Program-made: the position numbers and the translations under genes
The notes under the pieces: model-generated
Database searches by the model: none
What the model was told of the DNA's origin: nothing
Seen by the model: the letters and a program-made list of their open reading frames with translations, nothing else
Part shown: piece after piece, positions 20,732 to 29,283 of the stretch
How the letters are laid out: each line of letters opens with the position of its first letter
Position numbering within the stretch: position 1 is the first letter of the stretch
NCBI GenBank assembly: GCA_949373165.1
Contig: CASICO010000012.1
Span: 1-33,269, forward strand
Direction: 5' to 3'
From: an uncultured Flavobacteriales bacterium
Lineage (GTDB): Bacteria; Bacteroidota; Bacteroidia; Flavobacteriales_D; Sanyastnellaceae
Length of the DNA stretch: 33,269 nucleotides

Positions 20732-20798
20732 GCTCCGGGATTGGATTGTAACTTCCCAGTGCCGGCAATGCTCCGGTGCCATTTCACTCGACATCATC

Positions 20799-23297
20799 AT
20801 GGAGCATTCGAATTACGCCGAGGCGGTTGCCCGCCCCTTTGAAGTGTACAACAGCATTTTTTTGACACTGCCCTTGGATGGCATCCGGGGCACAGGACTG
20901 CGTGTCCCCTTGTTTGCAGAAGCCTGCAGAAAAGGGTTGGTTGAAGGCCGGTCGCCTATGGATTTGCTGACCGAGCACATGGCCGACAGCAATGTGGCTT
21001 TGGAGGAGCGGATTGGATTGCTGTTTCGATACGTTCAGTACATCGAGCGTCAGGTGGTTCTGGTGGACGCGCTCGAGGATGCCCGTTACGATCGACTGAA
21101 CGACCTTGAAGGGGCCGAATCTCTGTCGGGTGTGCTGCCCAGGATTGCGCGTCGCGGGCTTCAAGATGATTTAAAGGCGGCGATTTCAGATCAAAAAGTG
21201 AGGGTCGTCTTGACGGCCCACCCAACCCAATTCTACCCGGGTTCAGCCTTGGGTATCATCACAGATTTGACCAATCAGGTCCGTCAAGGGGATTTAGAAT
21301 CGGCGCACAACCTGCTTCACCAGTTGGGCTTGACGCCATTTTTTCAAGCCCAAGCGCCGACGCCATATGAGGAAGCTGTCCGCCAGACTTGGTATTTGGA
21401 ACATGTTTTTTTTCAAGCGTTGCCCGATCTGGCTTTGCGTGTGGCCAAGTCAACAGGGGTGGCTCCAGAATTGGCTGCCGATGTCTTTTCCTTGGGCTTT
21501 TGGCCTGGGGGAGACAGAGATGGAAATCCATTTGTGGATGCAGGAACCACACTCCGTGTCTCCCGTCGCTTGCGTTTGACGCTCCTGCGTTGTTACCGGA
21601 GGTCCTTCAGGGAGCTGAGACGCCGCATTACGTTCAAAGGGCTAGAGGGAGAGTTGGATGCGCTGCAATCCAAAGTCGAAGATGCGATTTTGGCCATGGA
21701 TGCGCGGGTGTTTGATGACGAAGAAGTCATTCTGGATTTGCAAAGAATTGAAGCCAAGGTCTGGTCAAATTTTGGGGGGCTTCATGCGGAAGACATCACC
21801 AGATTGCGCCTCTCACTGGTGATTTTTGGCCGGCATTTTGCATCGATCGACATTCGACAGGACAGCCGCGTACTGCGTCGTGCTGCGGATGCTGTGGGCT
21901 TGCCTGAGTCTCCTGAGGAGCTCTTGGCGGTCACGGCTCACAAAGAGATGCCCTCCGATGCCGATGATGTGGTCAAGGATGTGGTGGAAGTCATGGGGAC
22001 CATCCAAGAGATTCAGCAGTTCAATGGTCCTCGAGGGTGTCACCGGTTTATCATCAGCAATTGTCGTGGAGCGAATGACGTTTTGCGTCTTTATGCCCTG
22101 GCAAAATGCGCCCATCAGGGGAACCCCATGCTGTTGGATTTTGCTCCGCTGTTCGAGACGGTGGACGATTTGACCGGTGCAGCTAACGAGATGCGGCGCC
22201 TGCTGTCCATGTCGGCTTACCGAGATCATCTCGCCACCAGAGATCACATTCAGCATGTGATGCTGGGCTTCAGTGATGGAACCAAGGACGGGGGGTATCT
22301 AATGGCAAATTGGTCCATCCATCAAGCCAAGGAATCCCTTTCTGCGGCCTGCGCAGAACATGGTGTCGAAGTGGTCTTTTTCGATGGGCGAGGAGGCCCT
22401 CCGGCACGCGGAGGCGGAAACACCCATCGTTTCTACGCATCCTTGGGGCCGGATGTGCAAACGAAAGAAGTGCAGACCACCATTCAAGGGCAATCCATCA
22501 GTTCCAATTTTGGTACGCCGCAGAGCGCGTCTTACAACATGGAATTGCTTCTCACGGCAGGTCTTCAGCACCGATTGATTGATCCCGAGCAAGCTCAGTG
22601 GACAGCAGATCAGCGGACCTTGATGAACACGTTGGCCGATCGCAGCTATGCCGCATACTCGGATTTGAAGGCCCACCCGGCGTTTATGGAGTATCTGTCC
22701 ACCTATGGAACCCTGAGCCACTATGGTGCAACAAACATTGCCAGTAGACCGACCCGCAGAAAGAAAGAAGGCCCATTGACCTTGGATGATTTGCGGGCCA
22801 TACCGTTTGTGGGATCGTGGAGCCAACTCAAACAGAACGTCCCTGGCTTCTTTGGCATTGGGGTCGCGTTGGCCTCGCTAGAGGCAGAGGGTCGTTTGGA
22901 AGAGGCAGCGAAGTTGTACCGTGATCAACCCTTGTTCGCAGCGTTGCTTGAGAACAGCATGCAAAGCATGCGCAAGTGCAATTTTGAGCTCACCGCCCAC
23001 CTCGAAGGAGATGCTCGGTTCGGGGGTTTGTGGCGGCTAGTGAAAGCAGAATTCGAGCAAACAAAGGCCCTGTTGCTTCGCATCACTGGACAGCGCGAGC
23101 TCATGGAGCGTTCCCCTGCGATTGCAGAATCCATTGACCTCCGAGAATCCATCATTTTGCCGCTGTTGGTCATTCAGCAGGCTGGACTGCAATGGTTGGA
23201 CGGACAAGGCGATGCACCGGCACCAAAAGCAGCGCTAGAGAAGCTGGTTGTGCGCACCATGTTCGGCATCGTCAATGCTGGAAGAAACGCGGTGTAA
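20799..23297 (+). CDS. ppc: Phosphoenolpyruvate carboxylase
   Basis: 832 residues from ATG 20799 (MEHSNYAEAV). It forms oxaloacetate from PEP and bicarbonate, refilling the TCA cycle. Motifs: VLTAHPTQFYPG near 137-148 (catalytic His; most families have AHPTE), FWPGGDRDGNPFV (usual GGDRDGNP), FASIDIRQDS, MLGFSDGTKDGGYLMANW (usual GYSDSxKD), FFDGRGGPPARGGGNTH near 527 (catalytic FxGRGG loop, where His is Asp) and IQGQSISSNFGT (usual QGE). The C-terminus ends FGIVNAGRNAV rather than with the QNTG inhibitor-site ending of enterobacterial enzymes. These changes look like the short Bacteroidota subtype rather than decay, since all main catalytic Arg/His positions are present. An in-frame ATG at 20667 exists but adds 44 residues without homology. 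Confidence 0.95.
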   Translation: MEHSNYAEAVARPFEVYNSIFLTLPLDGIRGTGLRVPLFAEACRKGLVEGRSPMDLLTEHMADSNVALEERIGLLFRYVQYIERQVVLVDALEDARYDRLNDLEGAESLSGVLPRIARRGLQDDLKAAISDQKVRVVLTAHPTQFYPGSALGIITDLTNQVRQGDLESAHNLLHQLGLTPFFQAQAPTPYEEAVRQTWYLEHVFFQALPDLALRVAKSTGVAPELAADVFSLGFWPGGDRDGNPFVDAGTTLRVSRRLRLTLLRCYRRSFRELRRRITFKGLEGELDALQSKVEDAILAMDARVFDDEEVILDLQRIEAKVWSNFGGLHAEDITRLRLSLVIFGRHFASIDIRQDSRVLRRAADAVGLPESPEELLAVTAHKEMPSDADDVVKDVVEVMGTIQEIQQFNGPRGCHRFIISNCRGANDVLRLYALAKCAHQGNPMLLDFAPLFETVDDLTGAANEMRRLLSMSAYRDHLATRDHIQHVMLGFSDGTKDGGYLMANWSIHQAKESLSAACAEHGVEVVFFDGRGGPPARGGGNTHRFYASLGPDVQTKEVQTTIQGQSISSNFGTPQSASYNMELLLTAGLQHRLIDPEQAQWTADQRTLMNTLADRSYAAYSDLKAHPAFMEYLSTYGTLSHYGATNIASRPTRRKKEGPLTLDDLRAIPFVGSWSQLKQNVPGFFGIGVALASLEAEGRLEEAAKLYRDQPLFAALLENSMQSMRKCNFELTAHLEGDARFGGLWRLVKAEFEQTKALLLRITGQRELMERSPAIAESIDLRESIILPLLVIQQAGLQWLDGQGDAPAPKAALEKLVVRTMFGIVNAGRNAV

Positions 23298-23325
23298 GTG
23301 TTTGTCTGTTTTTCAATGACGGCAT

Positions 23326-23360
23326 GAAAAAGCCCCGCCTTTTGAGGGCGGGGCTTTTTC
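23326..23360. terminator. Strong bidirectional terminator between ppc and the S46 peptidase gene
   Basis: Perfect 14-base inverted repeat (GAAAAAGCCCCGCC at 23326-23339, GGCGGGGCTTTTTC at 23347-23360) with a 7-base loop. An A-run on the left and a T-run on the right make it a rho-independent terminator in both directions. It serves the converging ppc (stop 23297) and peptidase (stop 23382). Confidence 0.93.
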
Positions 23361-23381
23361 CTAAAAAAGGAAACGAGAGAC

Positions 23382-25598
23382 TCAGCGTCCTTTCTCGACA
23401 GGAACGGTTTCCTGGATCGGGGCAGCGGGCTGCACCTCTTTGGATGTGGTCACAAAATCAATCTCGTCGATGAGGTTCTGAGCACCGGCCATCTTGTCGA
23501 TGACCCACATCACGTAGCGAATGTCCACGCTGATGGTGCGCTGGAGCTCTGGCTCAAAGGCGATGTCGCCACTCATGGCTTCCCAGTTTCCGTCAAAAGC
23601 GAGGCCGATGAGGTCACCATCTCCGTTGAGAACGGGGCTGCCAGAGTTGCCTCCTGTAATGTCGTTGCCGGAGATAAAGCAAAGCACCAGATTGCCATCC
23701 TCGTCAGCATAGCGTCCGTAATCCTTGTTGCGGATGAGCGTCTCAAGCGTGGGGTCGACCACAAACTCGGGGTTGCTGTTGTCCTTCTTTTGGAGGATGC
23801 CTTCTGCGGTGGTTACAAAATCATAGTGGACCGCATCTGCAGGGTCGTAGTCGCCCACTGTTCCGTAGCTCAACCGCATGGTGGAGTTGGCGTCTGGATA
23901 CCACATCTTTTCCGGCTGCATTTCGCGAAGGCCAGCTGTCAAGAGGCGGTAGCCCTTGTCAAACTTGCTTTGTTCTGGCGAGGCGAAGTAACCCCGGTAA
24001 GTTTCGATCATGCTCGAGGCAGCGGCCACAGCGAGGTCTTTGTCGAGCACCTTCTGACTTGGATTGGCGAGGAATTCAGCGAAGCGTGCTGGGTCGGTCA
24101 AAACGCTTTTGGGGTACATCTTATCGGCGTACCGATTAAAGTCTCCTTTGTACTTGTCTCTGACCGTACTGAACAGCTCAGGCTGTTGTTCGGGCGAGAT
24201 GTCGTTCATGTATTTGGTCATCAAGGCCACGAACAAGTCGCGGTCGGTTGCGGCGTCGTAGTCCTTGAAGAACCCCTCTGCGAGACCTTGAAGTCCAACG
24301 GTGGCTCGGGCGGCGCGGTCGGCATCCTCACCGAGCAAGCCAGGTGCGTTGGCGGCAACACGATAGGCAAACAGCATCAGGTCGCACCCAATCAAACCGG
24401 CCTCCAAAGAGTAAACCTGGCCTTTCACTGTGGCGTCGGTGTTGTTGTAGTACTCATCGAGAAGTCCAAGGGTCTCACCATAGGTCGACTCACGGTTGGG
24501 GTCTTCCGACATCCACGCCGTGAATTGGTCTTCGAGGCCTTTCTTTTGGCCATAGACGTCCAATGCTTTCAGTCCTTTGGATTGTCCGATGTAGTACTTC
24601 CAGTAGTTGGCCGTTTGCGCATACTTGGCTGCGTACTGAATGCGCACGGCGGGGTCCGCGTCCATGTGCGTCTTCATGGTCTTGAGCTTCAAGTCGCGCA
24701 CCTCGACAACGCTTGGGTTGTAAAGGTCCAAGGCCTGCTCCACGCCATAGCTGCTCAGGAAGCGGTCGGTGCTCCCTGGGTAGCCCATGATCATGGTAAA
24801 GTCTCCGTTGTCCACGCCGTCCAAAGACACCTTCAAGTGGCGCTTGGGGGCGTAAGGAATGTTGTCTTCGCTATAGTCTGCAGGGTTGCCGTCTGTGTTA
24901 GAGTAGATGCGGAGCAAGGAGAAGTCTCCGGTGTGGCGGGGCCACATCCAGTTGTCGGTATCTCCACCAAACTTTCCAATGCTCTCTGGCGGGTTTCCGA
25001 CAAGGCGGATGTCGCTGTAGTCGCGGTAGACAAACAAGTAAAACTCATTCTCGTGGTAGAAGGATTTGACCTGCGCACGGAAGTCAGGGTTGATGGCCTT
25101 TTCTTCTTCTTCAATTTGTGACATGGCCGCTTGAATCGCCTGTTGGCGGGTTCCCTCATCCATGTCGTCGGTCACATCGGCCAGGACGCGTTCGGTCATG
25201 TCTTCGATGCGCTGCAAAAAGGTCACGCTAAAGTCTGGAATGGGCTTTTCCTCTTCTGTGGACATGGCCCAGAAGCCGTTGGTGAGAATGTCGTCCTCGA
25301 CCGTGCTGAATCCCTGAATCGCACCATAGGCACAGTGGTGGTTGGTCAAAACCAACCCTTGGTCCGAAATGATTTCTGCAGTGCAGCTGCCGCCATTTAG
25401 GGTGATCACTGCATCGCGAAGGCAGGCTTGATTCAAGGAGTAGATGTCTTCGGCGCTCAGGTTGAGGCCCATCTCTTGCATCTCGGCTTCGTTAATGCGT
25501 TGGAGCATGTGCAGGAGCCACATGCCTTCATCCGCCTTGGCTGTGGTGGATGCGAGTTGAAATGCTGCGAAAAGCAGCAGGAAAATGCGTTGCTTCAT
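23382..25598 (-). CDS. S46-family dipeptidyl-peptidase (DPP7/DPP11 type)
   Basis: 738 residues. Periplasmic serine exopeptidase that removes dipeptides from peptide N-termini. Signal peptide MKQRIFLLLFAAFQLASTTAKA, then the hallmark mature start DEGMWLL. The chymotrypsin-like triad is visible: His in TNHHCAYG (near 86), Asp in MWPRHTGDFSLLRIY (near 224) and Ser in GGNSGSPVLNG (near 651), with a long helical insertion between Asp and Ser as in the family. The GNWEAMSGDI segment after the Ser forms part of the S1 pocket; a Gly at this site points to the DPP7-like hydrophobic preference rather than the acidic DPP11 type, but this is uncertain from memory. ATG 25610 is an alternative start. Monocistronic, ended by a shared bidirectional terminator. 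It likely serves amino-acid acquisition from protein. Confidence 0.95.
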   Translation of the reverse strand: MKQRIFLLLFAAFQLASTTAKADEGMWLLHMLQRINEAEMQEMGLNLSAEDIYSLNQACLRDAVITLNGGSCTAEIISDQGLVLTNHHCAYGAIQGFSTVEDDILTNGFWAMSTEEEKPIPDFSVTFLQRIEDMTERVLADVTDDMDEGTRQQAIQAAMSQIEEEEKAINPDFRAQVKSFYHENEFYLFVYRDYSDIRLVGNPPESIGKFGGDTDNWMWPRHTGDFSLLRIYSNTDGNPADYSEDNIPYAPKRHLKVSLDGVDNGDFTMIMGYPGSTDRFLSSYGVEQALDLYNPSVVEVRDLKLKTMKTHMDADPAVRIQYAAKYAQTANYWKYYIGQSKGLKALDVYGQKKGLEDQFTAWMSEDPNRESTYGETLGLLDEYYNNTDATVKGQVYSLEAGLIGCDLMLFAYRVAANAPGLLGEDADRAARATVGLQGLAEGFFKDYDAATDRDLFVALMTKYMNDISPEQQPELFSTVRDKYKGDFNRYADKMYPKSVLTDPARFAEFLANPSQKVLDKDLAVAAASSMIETYRGYFASPEQSKFDKGYRLLTAGLREMQPEKMWYPDANSTMRLSYGTVGDYDPADAVHYDFVTTAEGILQKKDNSNPEFVVDPTLETLIRNKDYGRYADEDGNLVLCFISGNDITGGNSGSPVLNGDGDLIGLAFDGNWEAMSGDIAFEPELQRTISVDIRYVMWVIDKMAGAQNLIDEIDFVTTSKEVQPAAPIQETVPVEKGR

Positions 25599-25649
25599 GG
25601 TGTTGTTCATCGTTGTCCATTGCCCAGAATTAAGGAGCAATGTGCGGCG

Positions 25650-25657
25650 CGAAAATA
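25650..25657 (-). promoter_or_regulatory. Candidate S46 peptidase promoter -7 box (TATTTTCG)
   Basis: Minus-strand TATTTTCG matches TAnnTTTG with one mismatch. It gives a leader of roughly 35-45 bases to ATG 25610 or 25598. A TGG rather than TTG stands 20 bases upstream. Confidence 0.35.
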
Positions 25658-25702
25658 GGAGGAGAGAGGGCACTCTACCACATGTGGTTTTGAGAGGCGG
25701 GG

Positions 25703-26150
25703 TTAACGCGGCTCAGGTGACCATGTGGTGGTGGCGATGAGGCTGTCCAAAAGGACATACAATTCTTTTAAATCTGGCCCGTCGATCCGGTCCAAAACTT
25801 GGTGGTTACCGAACCTCAACCGTGTGGAGGGAAGGTCCATGATCATTGGGTTGTCGTAGGTTCCTGCCTTTTTGTCGAGCCGCAAATTGGCTGCGGTTTC
25901 GGGCCAGTTTTTGAAGGTCAGATTCCGGCCATTGGGCGCGGTACTTTCCCAAGGGTTTCGTGTGAGCTCGACCATTGAAGTACACATGGCCATCGGCTTG
26001 AATGTCCAATTTGAATGCGGGACATGATCCAAAGCACATTGTGCGTTCGTATGTCAAAAGGGGCGCGTTCTCTCCCTTGAGATAGGCTTGAGGGCCGTGG
26101 CAACCGACAGCCATCAAGGCTGCAGAAAGGAGCCAAGTGCCGAGGGCCAA
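25703..26150 (-). CDS. DUF6438-like small lipoprotein, frameshifted in this sequence
   Basis: About 148 residues after removing one base. The N-terminus is a lipoprotein signal with Cys in AVGC. Next comes TYERTMCFGSCPAFKLDIQADGHV, the signature of the DUF6438 family (CFGxCPxYxLxIxxDG). The frame then stops making sense near LARNRSQF, and the matching C-terminal half (NLRLDKKAGTYDNP ... DLKELYVLLDSLI) is in the next frame. Removing one C from the CCC at 25901-25903 restores a continuous protein. The start is uncertain: TTG 26150 is the only one in frame. A GTG at 26187 overlapping the yidC stop would give a better basic n-region if one more base were removed from 26181-26183. Function unknown; last gene of the yidC run. 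Confidence 0.7.
25901..25903 (-). other. Apparent +1 insertion site in the DUF6438 gene
   Basis: CCC in the coding sense. With two C the reading becomes LAETAANLRLDKK and joins the two halves of the gene; with three the frame is lost. Confidence 0.6.
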
Positions 26151-26183
26151 GTCCTTGCCCAGACGGGTGAGACGCGTTTGCCC

Positions 26184-27986
26184 TCACTTTTTTTCTCTTT
26201 TGATTCCGCGACTTCCGGGATTGGTCCCTTTGCTGCTTCATCTCATCGGCCCGTTTTTGTTGGTCTTTCTGCATGGCTTCGAGACGCTGGGCAAAACCTC
26301 CTTTCTTCTTTTCGGGTTTTGGAGTGGCCTGTTTCTCCTTGATTTTCTCGCGAATTTTGTCCTCATCGATGAAGAAGCGCTTTACAACGCTCACTTGTCC
26401 GATGGTGACCAGGTTGGCGATGAAATAGTAGAGGCTCAATCCACTGGCGAATTTGTTGAAGAAGAACAACATGAAGAAGGGCATGACTTTGGCCATGATT
26501 CTCATGTCGGGCATACCGGGTTGCGTGGGTGCGGCCTGTTGGGACATGGTTTGTCCCATGTAGAAGAACATGGAAGTGGCCATGAGCAAGGTGAAGCCGG
26601 ATACATGGGCACCATAAAAGGGGATCTCAAATGGCAGGTCAAGAATGCTGTCGAATGCGCCCAAATCGTCTGCCCATAAAAAGGACTTCCCGCGCAATTC
26701 GATGTTCGCAGGGAAGAACCTGAACATGGCATAAAGCAGGGGCATCTGAATCAACTGCGGTATGCATCCAGCCAGAGGATTCACGCCACTGTCTCGATAC
26801 AACTTCATGGTTTCTTGCTGGCGCAACACCGCATCGTCTTGATCGGGGTACTTGGCGTTGAGTGCCTCCATGTCGGGCTTCAGCACCTTCATTTTGGCGG
26901 AGCTCACATAGTTCTTCCACGTGATGGGGGCGAGTAAGGTTTTGATGCACAGGGTCATGATCAAGACGATCAGTCCTGCAGAGCCAATGACCTTGGCCAG
27001 AAGTCCGTAGAATGGGAAAATCAAGTTGCGGTTGATCCAACCAAAAATCCACCAGCCAAAATCAATGACCCGTCCAATTTCTCCCCATCCCGAAGTGCTG
27101 AGCTCGTCGGCGTCGTTGGGTCCGAAGTAAAACCTCAAGTCTGCAATTTTCGCGGCCGTCGATGTCCGAGGTGGGCATTTTGACGTCCATGCCGTAGCGC
27201 ATGGTCCACGAGGTGTCCGAAGACTCAACGGGCGGCAAGCTGCGAAGGGTTCCCGATGTAAAACCGGCATCGGTTCCCACAATGGCCGAAAAGTAATTTT
27301 GCTTGAAGGCGACCCACTCCACAGGTTCCTCGATGTCTTCCGAGTTGTCTGACCCTTCGCCCAAGTAGTCTCGGCCGCGTCCTTGTTCTCGGTAGTAAAT
27401 GCTGCTTTTTTGGCGTTCAACGTCTATGCCTTTTTCGTTGTGAGCACCATCGGCTTGCCATTGGAAACCGACCTCGCCACGGGCGTTGGCGAACTCTGCG
27501 CGGACGTCGAGCAAATAGCCATCAATGGTGTAGGGTCAGGCTGCGCAACGGACCGCTTCCCCTGTTTTGCATGACCATTTCGGTTCCGTCGTTGGACACG
27601 AGATCAAACTGTTGATCGTAGGACCCTTCACCGCGGGCAATCCAATTCATGGCAGAGCCTTCGGGCGTCCAGAGTTGAATGGGTTGCTTGTTCCAATAGT
27701 CCAGATATCCGTCTTGCAGTTCTGCCAAGACCGGCACGCCGCCGTCTGTGGTGAGCTCAACTTTCAGTTTGTCTGAAGCCAGAACGCCAGTCTTGGCTAC
27801 ATACGTGCTGTCTTGGACATTGTTGGAGGCTGTGGGAATTTCGGTGGCATCATCGGTAGCCTCTGGTGTGACCGAGGTTTGGGATGTCGTTGCTGCTTGG
27901 GGCTCCGGTGCAGGAACAAAATAGAGCTGATACACGATGACCATCGCGAAAATCAGCACGAAACCGGTAACGGTGTTGCGATCCAT
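26184..27986 (-). CDS. yidC: Membrane protein insertase YidC, carrying three apparent 1-base insertions
   Basis: Inner-membrane insertase that works alone or with Sec. Rebuilt length is 599 residues (1803 bases less 3 gives an exact multiple of three), normal for Bacteroidota. Order: TM1 at residues 7-24 (TGFVLIFAMVIVYQLYF), an acidic Ala/Thr linker, and the periplasmic beta-supersandwich domain with EFANARGEVGFQW and WVAFKQNYFSAIV. The conserved insertase core follows: FPFYGLLAKVIGSAG, ITWKNYVSSAKMKVLKPDM, GVNPLAGCIPQLIQMPLLYAMFRFFP, MPFFMLFFFNKFASGLSLYY. A basic Lys-rich tail ends ...QKRKK, stop TGA 26186-26184. Frame breaks lie at 27533-27535, about 27154-27157 and 26188-26194. Uncorrected, the gene splits into three pieces and reads through into the next gene. 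Between kdsC (21 bases upstream) and the DUF6438 gene. Confidence 0.93.
26188..26194 (-). other. A7 tract; apparent +1 insertion at the yidC 3' end
   Basis: Seven A in the coding sense. With six, yidC ends AGA AAA AAG TGA, a typical Lys-rich terminus; with seven it reads on for about 90 codons of non-homologous sequence. Confidence 0.75.
27154..27157 (-). other. Apparent +1 insertion inside yidC (periplasmic domain / TM2 junction)
   Basis: The coding sense reads GACGGCCGCGAAAATT. Removing one C gives SDIDGAKIADLRFYFGP, joining the periplasmic domain to the conserved RFYFGP segment. This is the only site not in a run of three or more. Confidence 0.65.
27533..27535 (-). other. Apparent +1 insertion inside yidC (early periplasmic domain)
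   Basis: CCC in the coding sense. Two C gives RSLTYTIDGYLLDVRAEF, continuous with both flanks; three C gives a stop five codons later. Confidence 0.75.
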
Positions 27987-28006
27987 AGGTTGGCAAACTT
28001 ACGCTT

Positions 28007-28543
28007 TCACCACGCGTGGGCGAGCTCATTCATCCACAGTCCTTTCACTTTCATGGCTTGTTCGAGAATATCTCTCACACAACCATAGCCTCCATCGATC
28101 GGACTGATGTAATCGCAGACGGCACGAACTTCGGGGACAGCGTCATGTGGACAACAAGCGAGTCCTGATGCACGCAGCACAGGGATGTCGGGAATGTCGT
28201 CGCCCATATAGCAAACCTGATCCAGGGAAATGTTCCATCGCCCGCAGAGGGCCTCGAGTTCGGTGATTTTAATGGCGGCTCCTGTGATCACCTCGGTGAC
28301 CCCGAGTCCATTCATCCGGCGGATGACTTCATCGCTTCTTCCGCCTGTGATCATGGCCATTTTCACACCGCATTTTGCGGCATGCTGCACGGCATAACCG
28401 TCTCGGGTGCTGGCGGTTCGAACTTGTTCTCCACCGGGCATGAGGTAGACGGTGCCATTGGTAAAGACCCCGTCGTTGTCGAAGACAAAGGCTTCAATCT
28501 TGTCCAGTCTCTGCTTGAAATGGGGGGAAGGGGAGGTGTCCAT
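28007..28543 (-). CDS. kdsC: KdsC-type HAD phosphatase (3-deoxy-D-manno-octulosonate 8-phosphate phosphatase)
   Basis: 178 residues from ATG 28543 (MDTSPSPHFKQ). Likely removes phosphate from Kdo-8-P in lipopolysaccharide synthesis. HAD motifs: I, FDNDGVFTNG (nucleophile Asp at the first position; middle residue Asn where Val is usual); II, MITGGRS; III/IV, Lys in KITELEAL and GDDIPDIPVL. The short cap-less form and GLACCPHDAVPEV / GGYGCVRD match the C0-type KdsC family. The TTG at 28588 is an alternative start but adds only non-homologous residues. The start overlaps the end of the DUF2520 gene by 50 bases, an order (DUF2520 then KdsC) that I recall as common in Bacteroidota. kdsA, kdsB and kdsD are not in the window. 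Confidence 0.88.
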   Translation of the reverse strand: MDTSPSPHFKQRLDKIEAFVFDNDGVFTNGTVYLMPGGEQVRTASTRDGYAVQHAAKCGVKMAMITGGRSDEVIRRMNGLGVTEVITGAAIKITELEALCGRWNISLDQVCYMGDDIPDIPVLRASGLACCPHDAVPEVRAVCDYISPIDGGYGCVRDILEQAMKVKGLWMNELAHAW

Positions 28544-29283
28544 GGTGGGATAAGATGCAGTTGGTGAGGTGGTGGTGGAGCAGGGCAAGTTCAGGTTGAA
28601 CTTCAGGGGACTGAAGCAAATTGGACTGCGCTGTCAAAGTCGCTCTGTCATTGCGAGCTGCTGGCCCAGTGACGGTATCCAAAGCAGCGCCTTGGGTGGC
28701 TTTTTCAACGCTGGCCTGGACCAAAGGCGAGAGAATGGAGGGGTCCAGACTCATGCTCTTCAGGTGTGCTTGAAACCGTTCCGACCCACGCTGCGGTAAG
28801 GTTGCCCAGGAGCACGGCGCCAAGATGCAGATGTTGACGCTGCTCTGGATTGACCGAGAAAGAGCACGGAGCGAGCAAACGGGTCCATTCTTGCAATGGG
28901 CCATGAACGGTTTCAACGGCCATGGGCAAGGTCTGCCAGTCGGGTGTCTCGTTGCTTTGAAACGTCATTGGAGGCCAAAGCACGGCCGTTTGGCTGGGGT
29001 TCCAGGGCAAAATGTTGCGCGAAACAGATCCGGCGTGATGAATCAGACAAGCCTTGGAGGGCAGGCTGGGGCAGATGCGGCCCGCAACATCTTGAATGGC
29101 GCTGTCCGAGACGGCAAGGAAAACGGCATCCAAATCGTTCATGGCCTCCCAGTTCTCAAGGGCCTTGGCTTTGGGGTGAGCAGTGCGGTTGTATCGGCTC
29201 ACTTTGACGCCCAGAGATTCCAGCCGCTCGGAAAGGTGAATTCCCAATCGACCCATTCCAATCACATGGGCGTTGCGGATCAT
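28494..29283 (-). CDS. Rossmann-like / DUF2520 protein, frameshifted in this sequence
   Basis: 262 residues after removal of one base. N-terminal Rossmann fold with NAHVIGMGRLGIHLSERL (GxGxxG-like) and FLAVSDSAIQDVA, as in the F420/NADP-dependent oxidoreductase-like family. The C-terminal DUF2520 helical domain has NLTAAWSERFQAHLKSM after repair and TGPAARNDRATL, the family hallmark. The frame breaks in GGG at 28785-28787; removing one G joins both halves. ATG 29283 overlaps the ccmF stop by 4 bases. The biochemical role is unknown; the family usually sits beside KdsC. Confidence 0.85.
28785..28787 (-). other. Apparent +1 insertion in the DUF2520 gene
   Basis: GGG in the coding sense (TGGGTCGG). 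Two G give AAWSERFQAHLKSMSLDPS; three G lose the frame and stop about 24 codons later. Confidence 0.75.

Noticed and set aside
20667..20798. 44-codon N-terminal extension of ppc with a CxxC
   Set aside because: In frame but not similar to PEPC N-termini; ATG 20799 fits the family and the extension overlaps the trmD promoter region.
23790..25121. 443-codon plus-strand open frame
   Set aside because: Antisense to the S46 peptidase; no recognisable motifs, and explained by codon bias of the real gene.
25918..27420. A 500-codon open frame that looks like a complete YidC-like protein
   Set aside because: Its first ~95 codons are out-of-frame yidC and its last ~90 are read-through into the DUF6438 gene; only the middle is true YidC. 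It results from extra bases.
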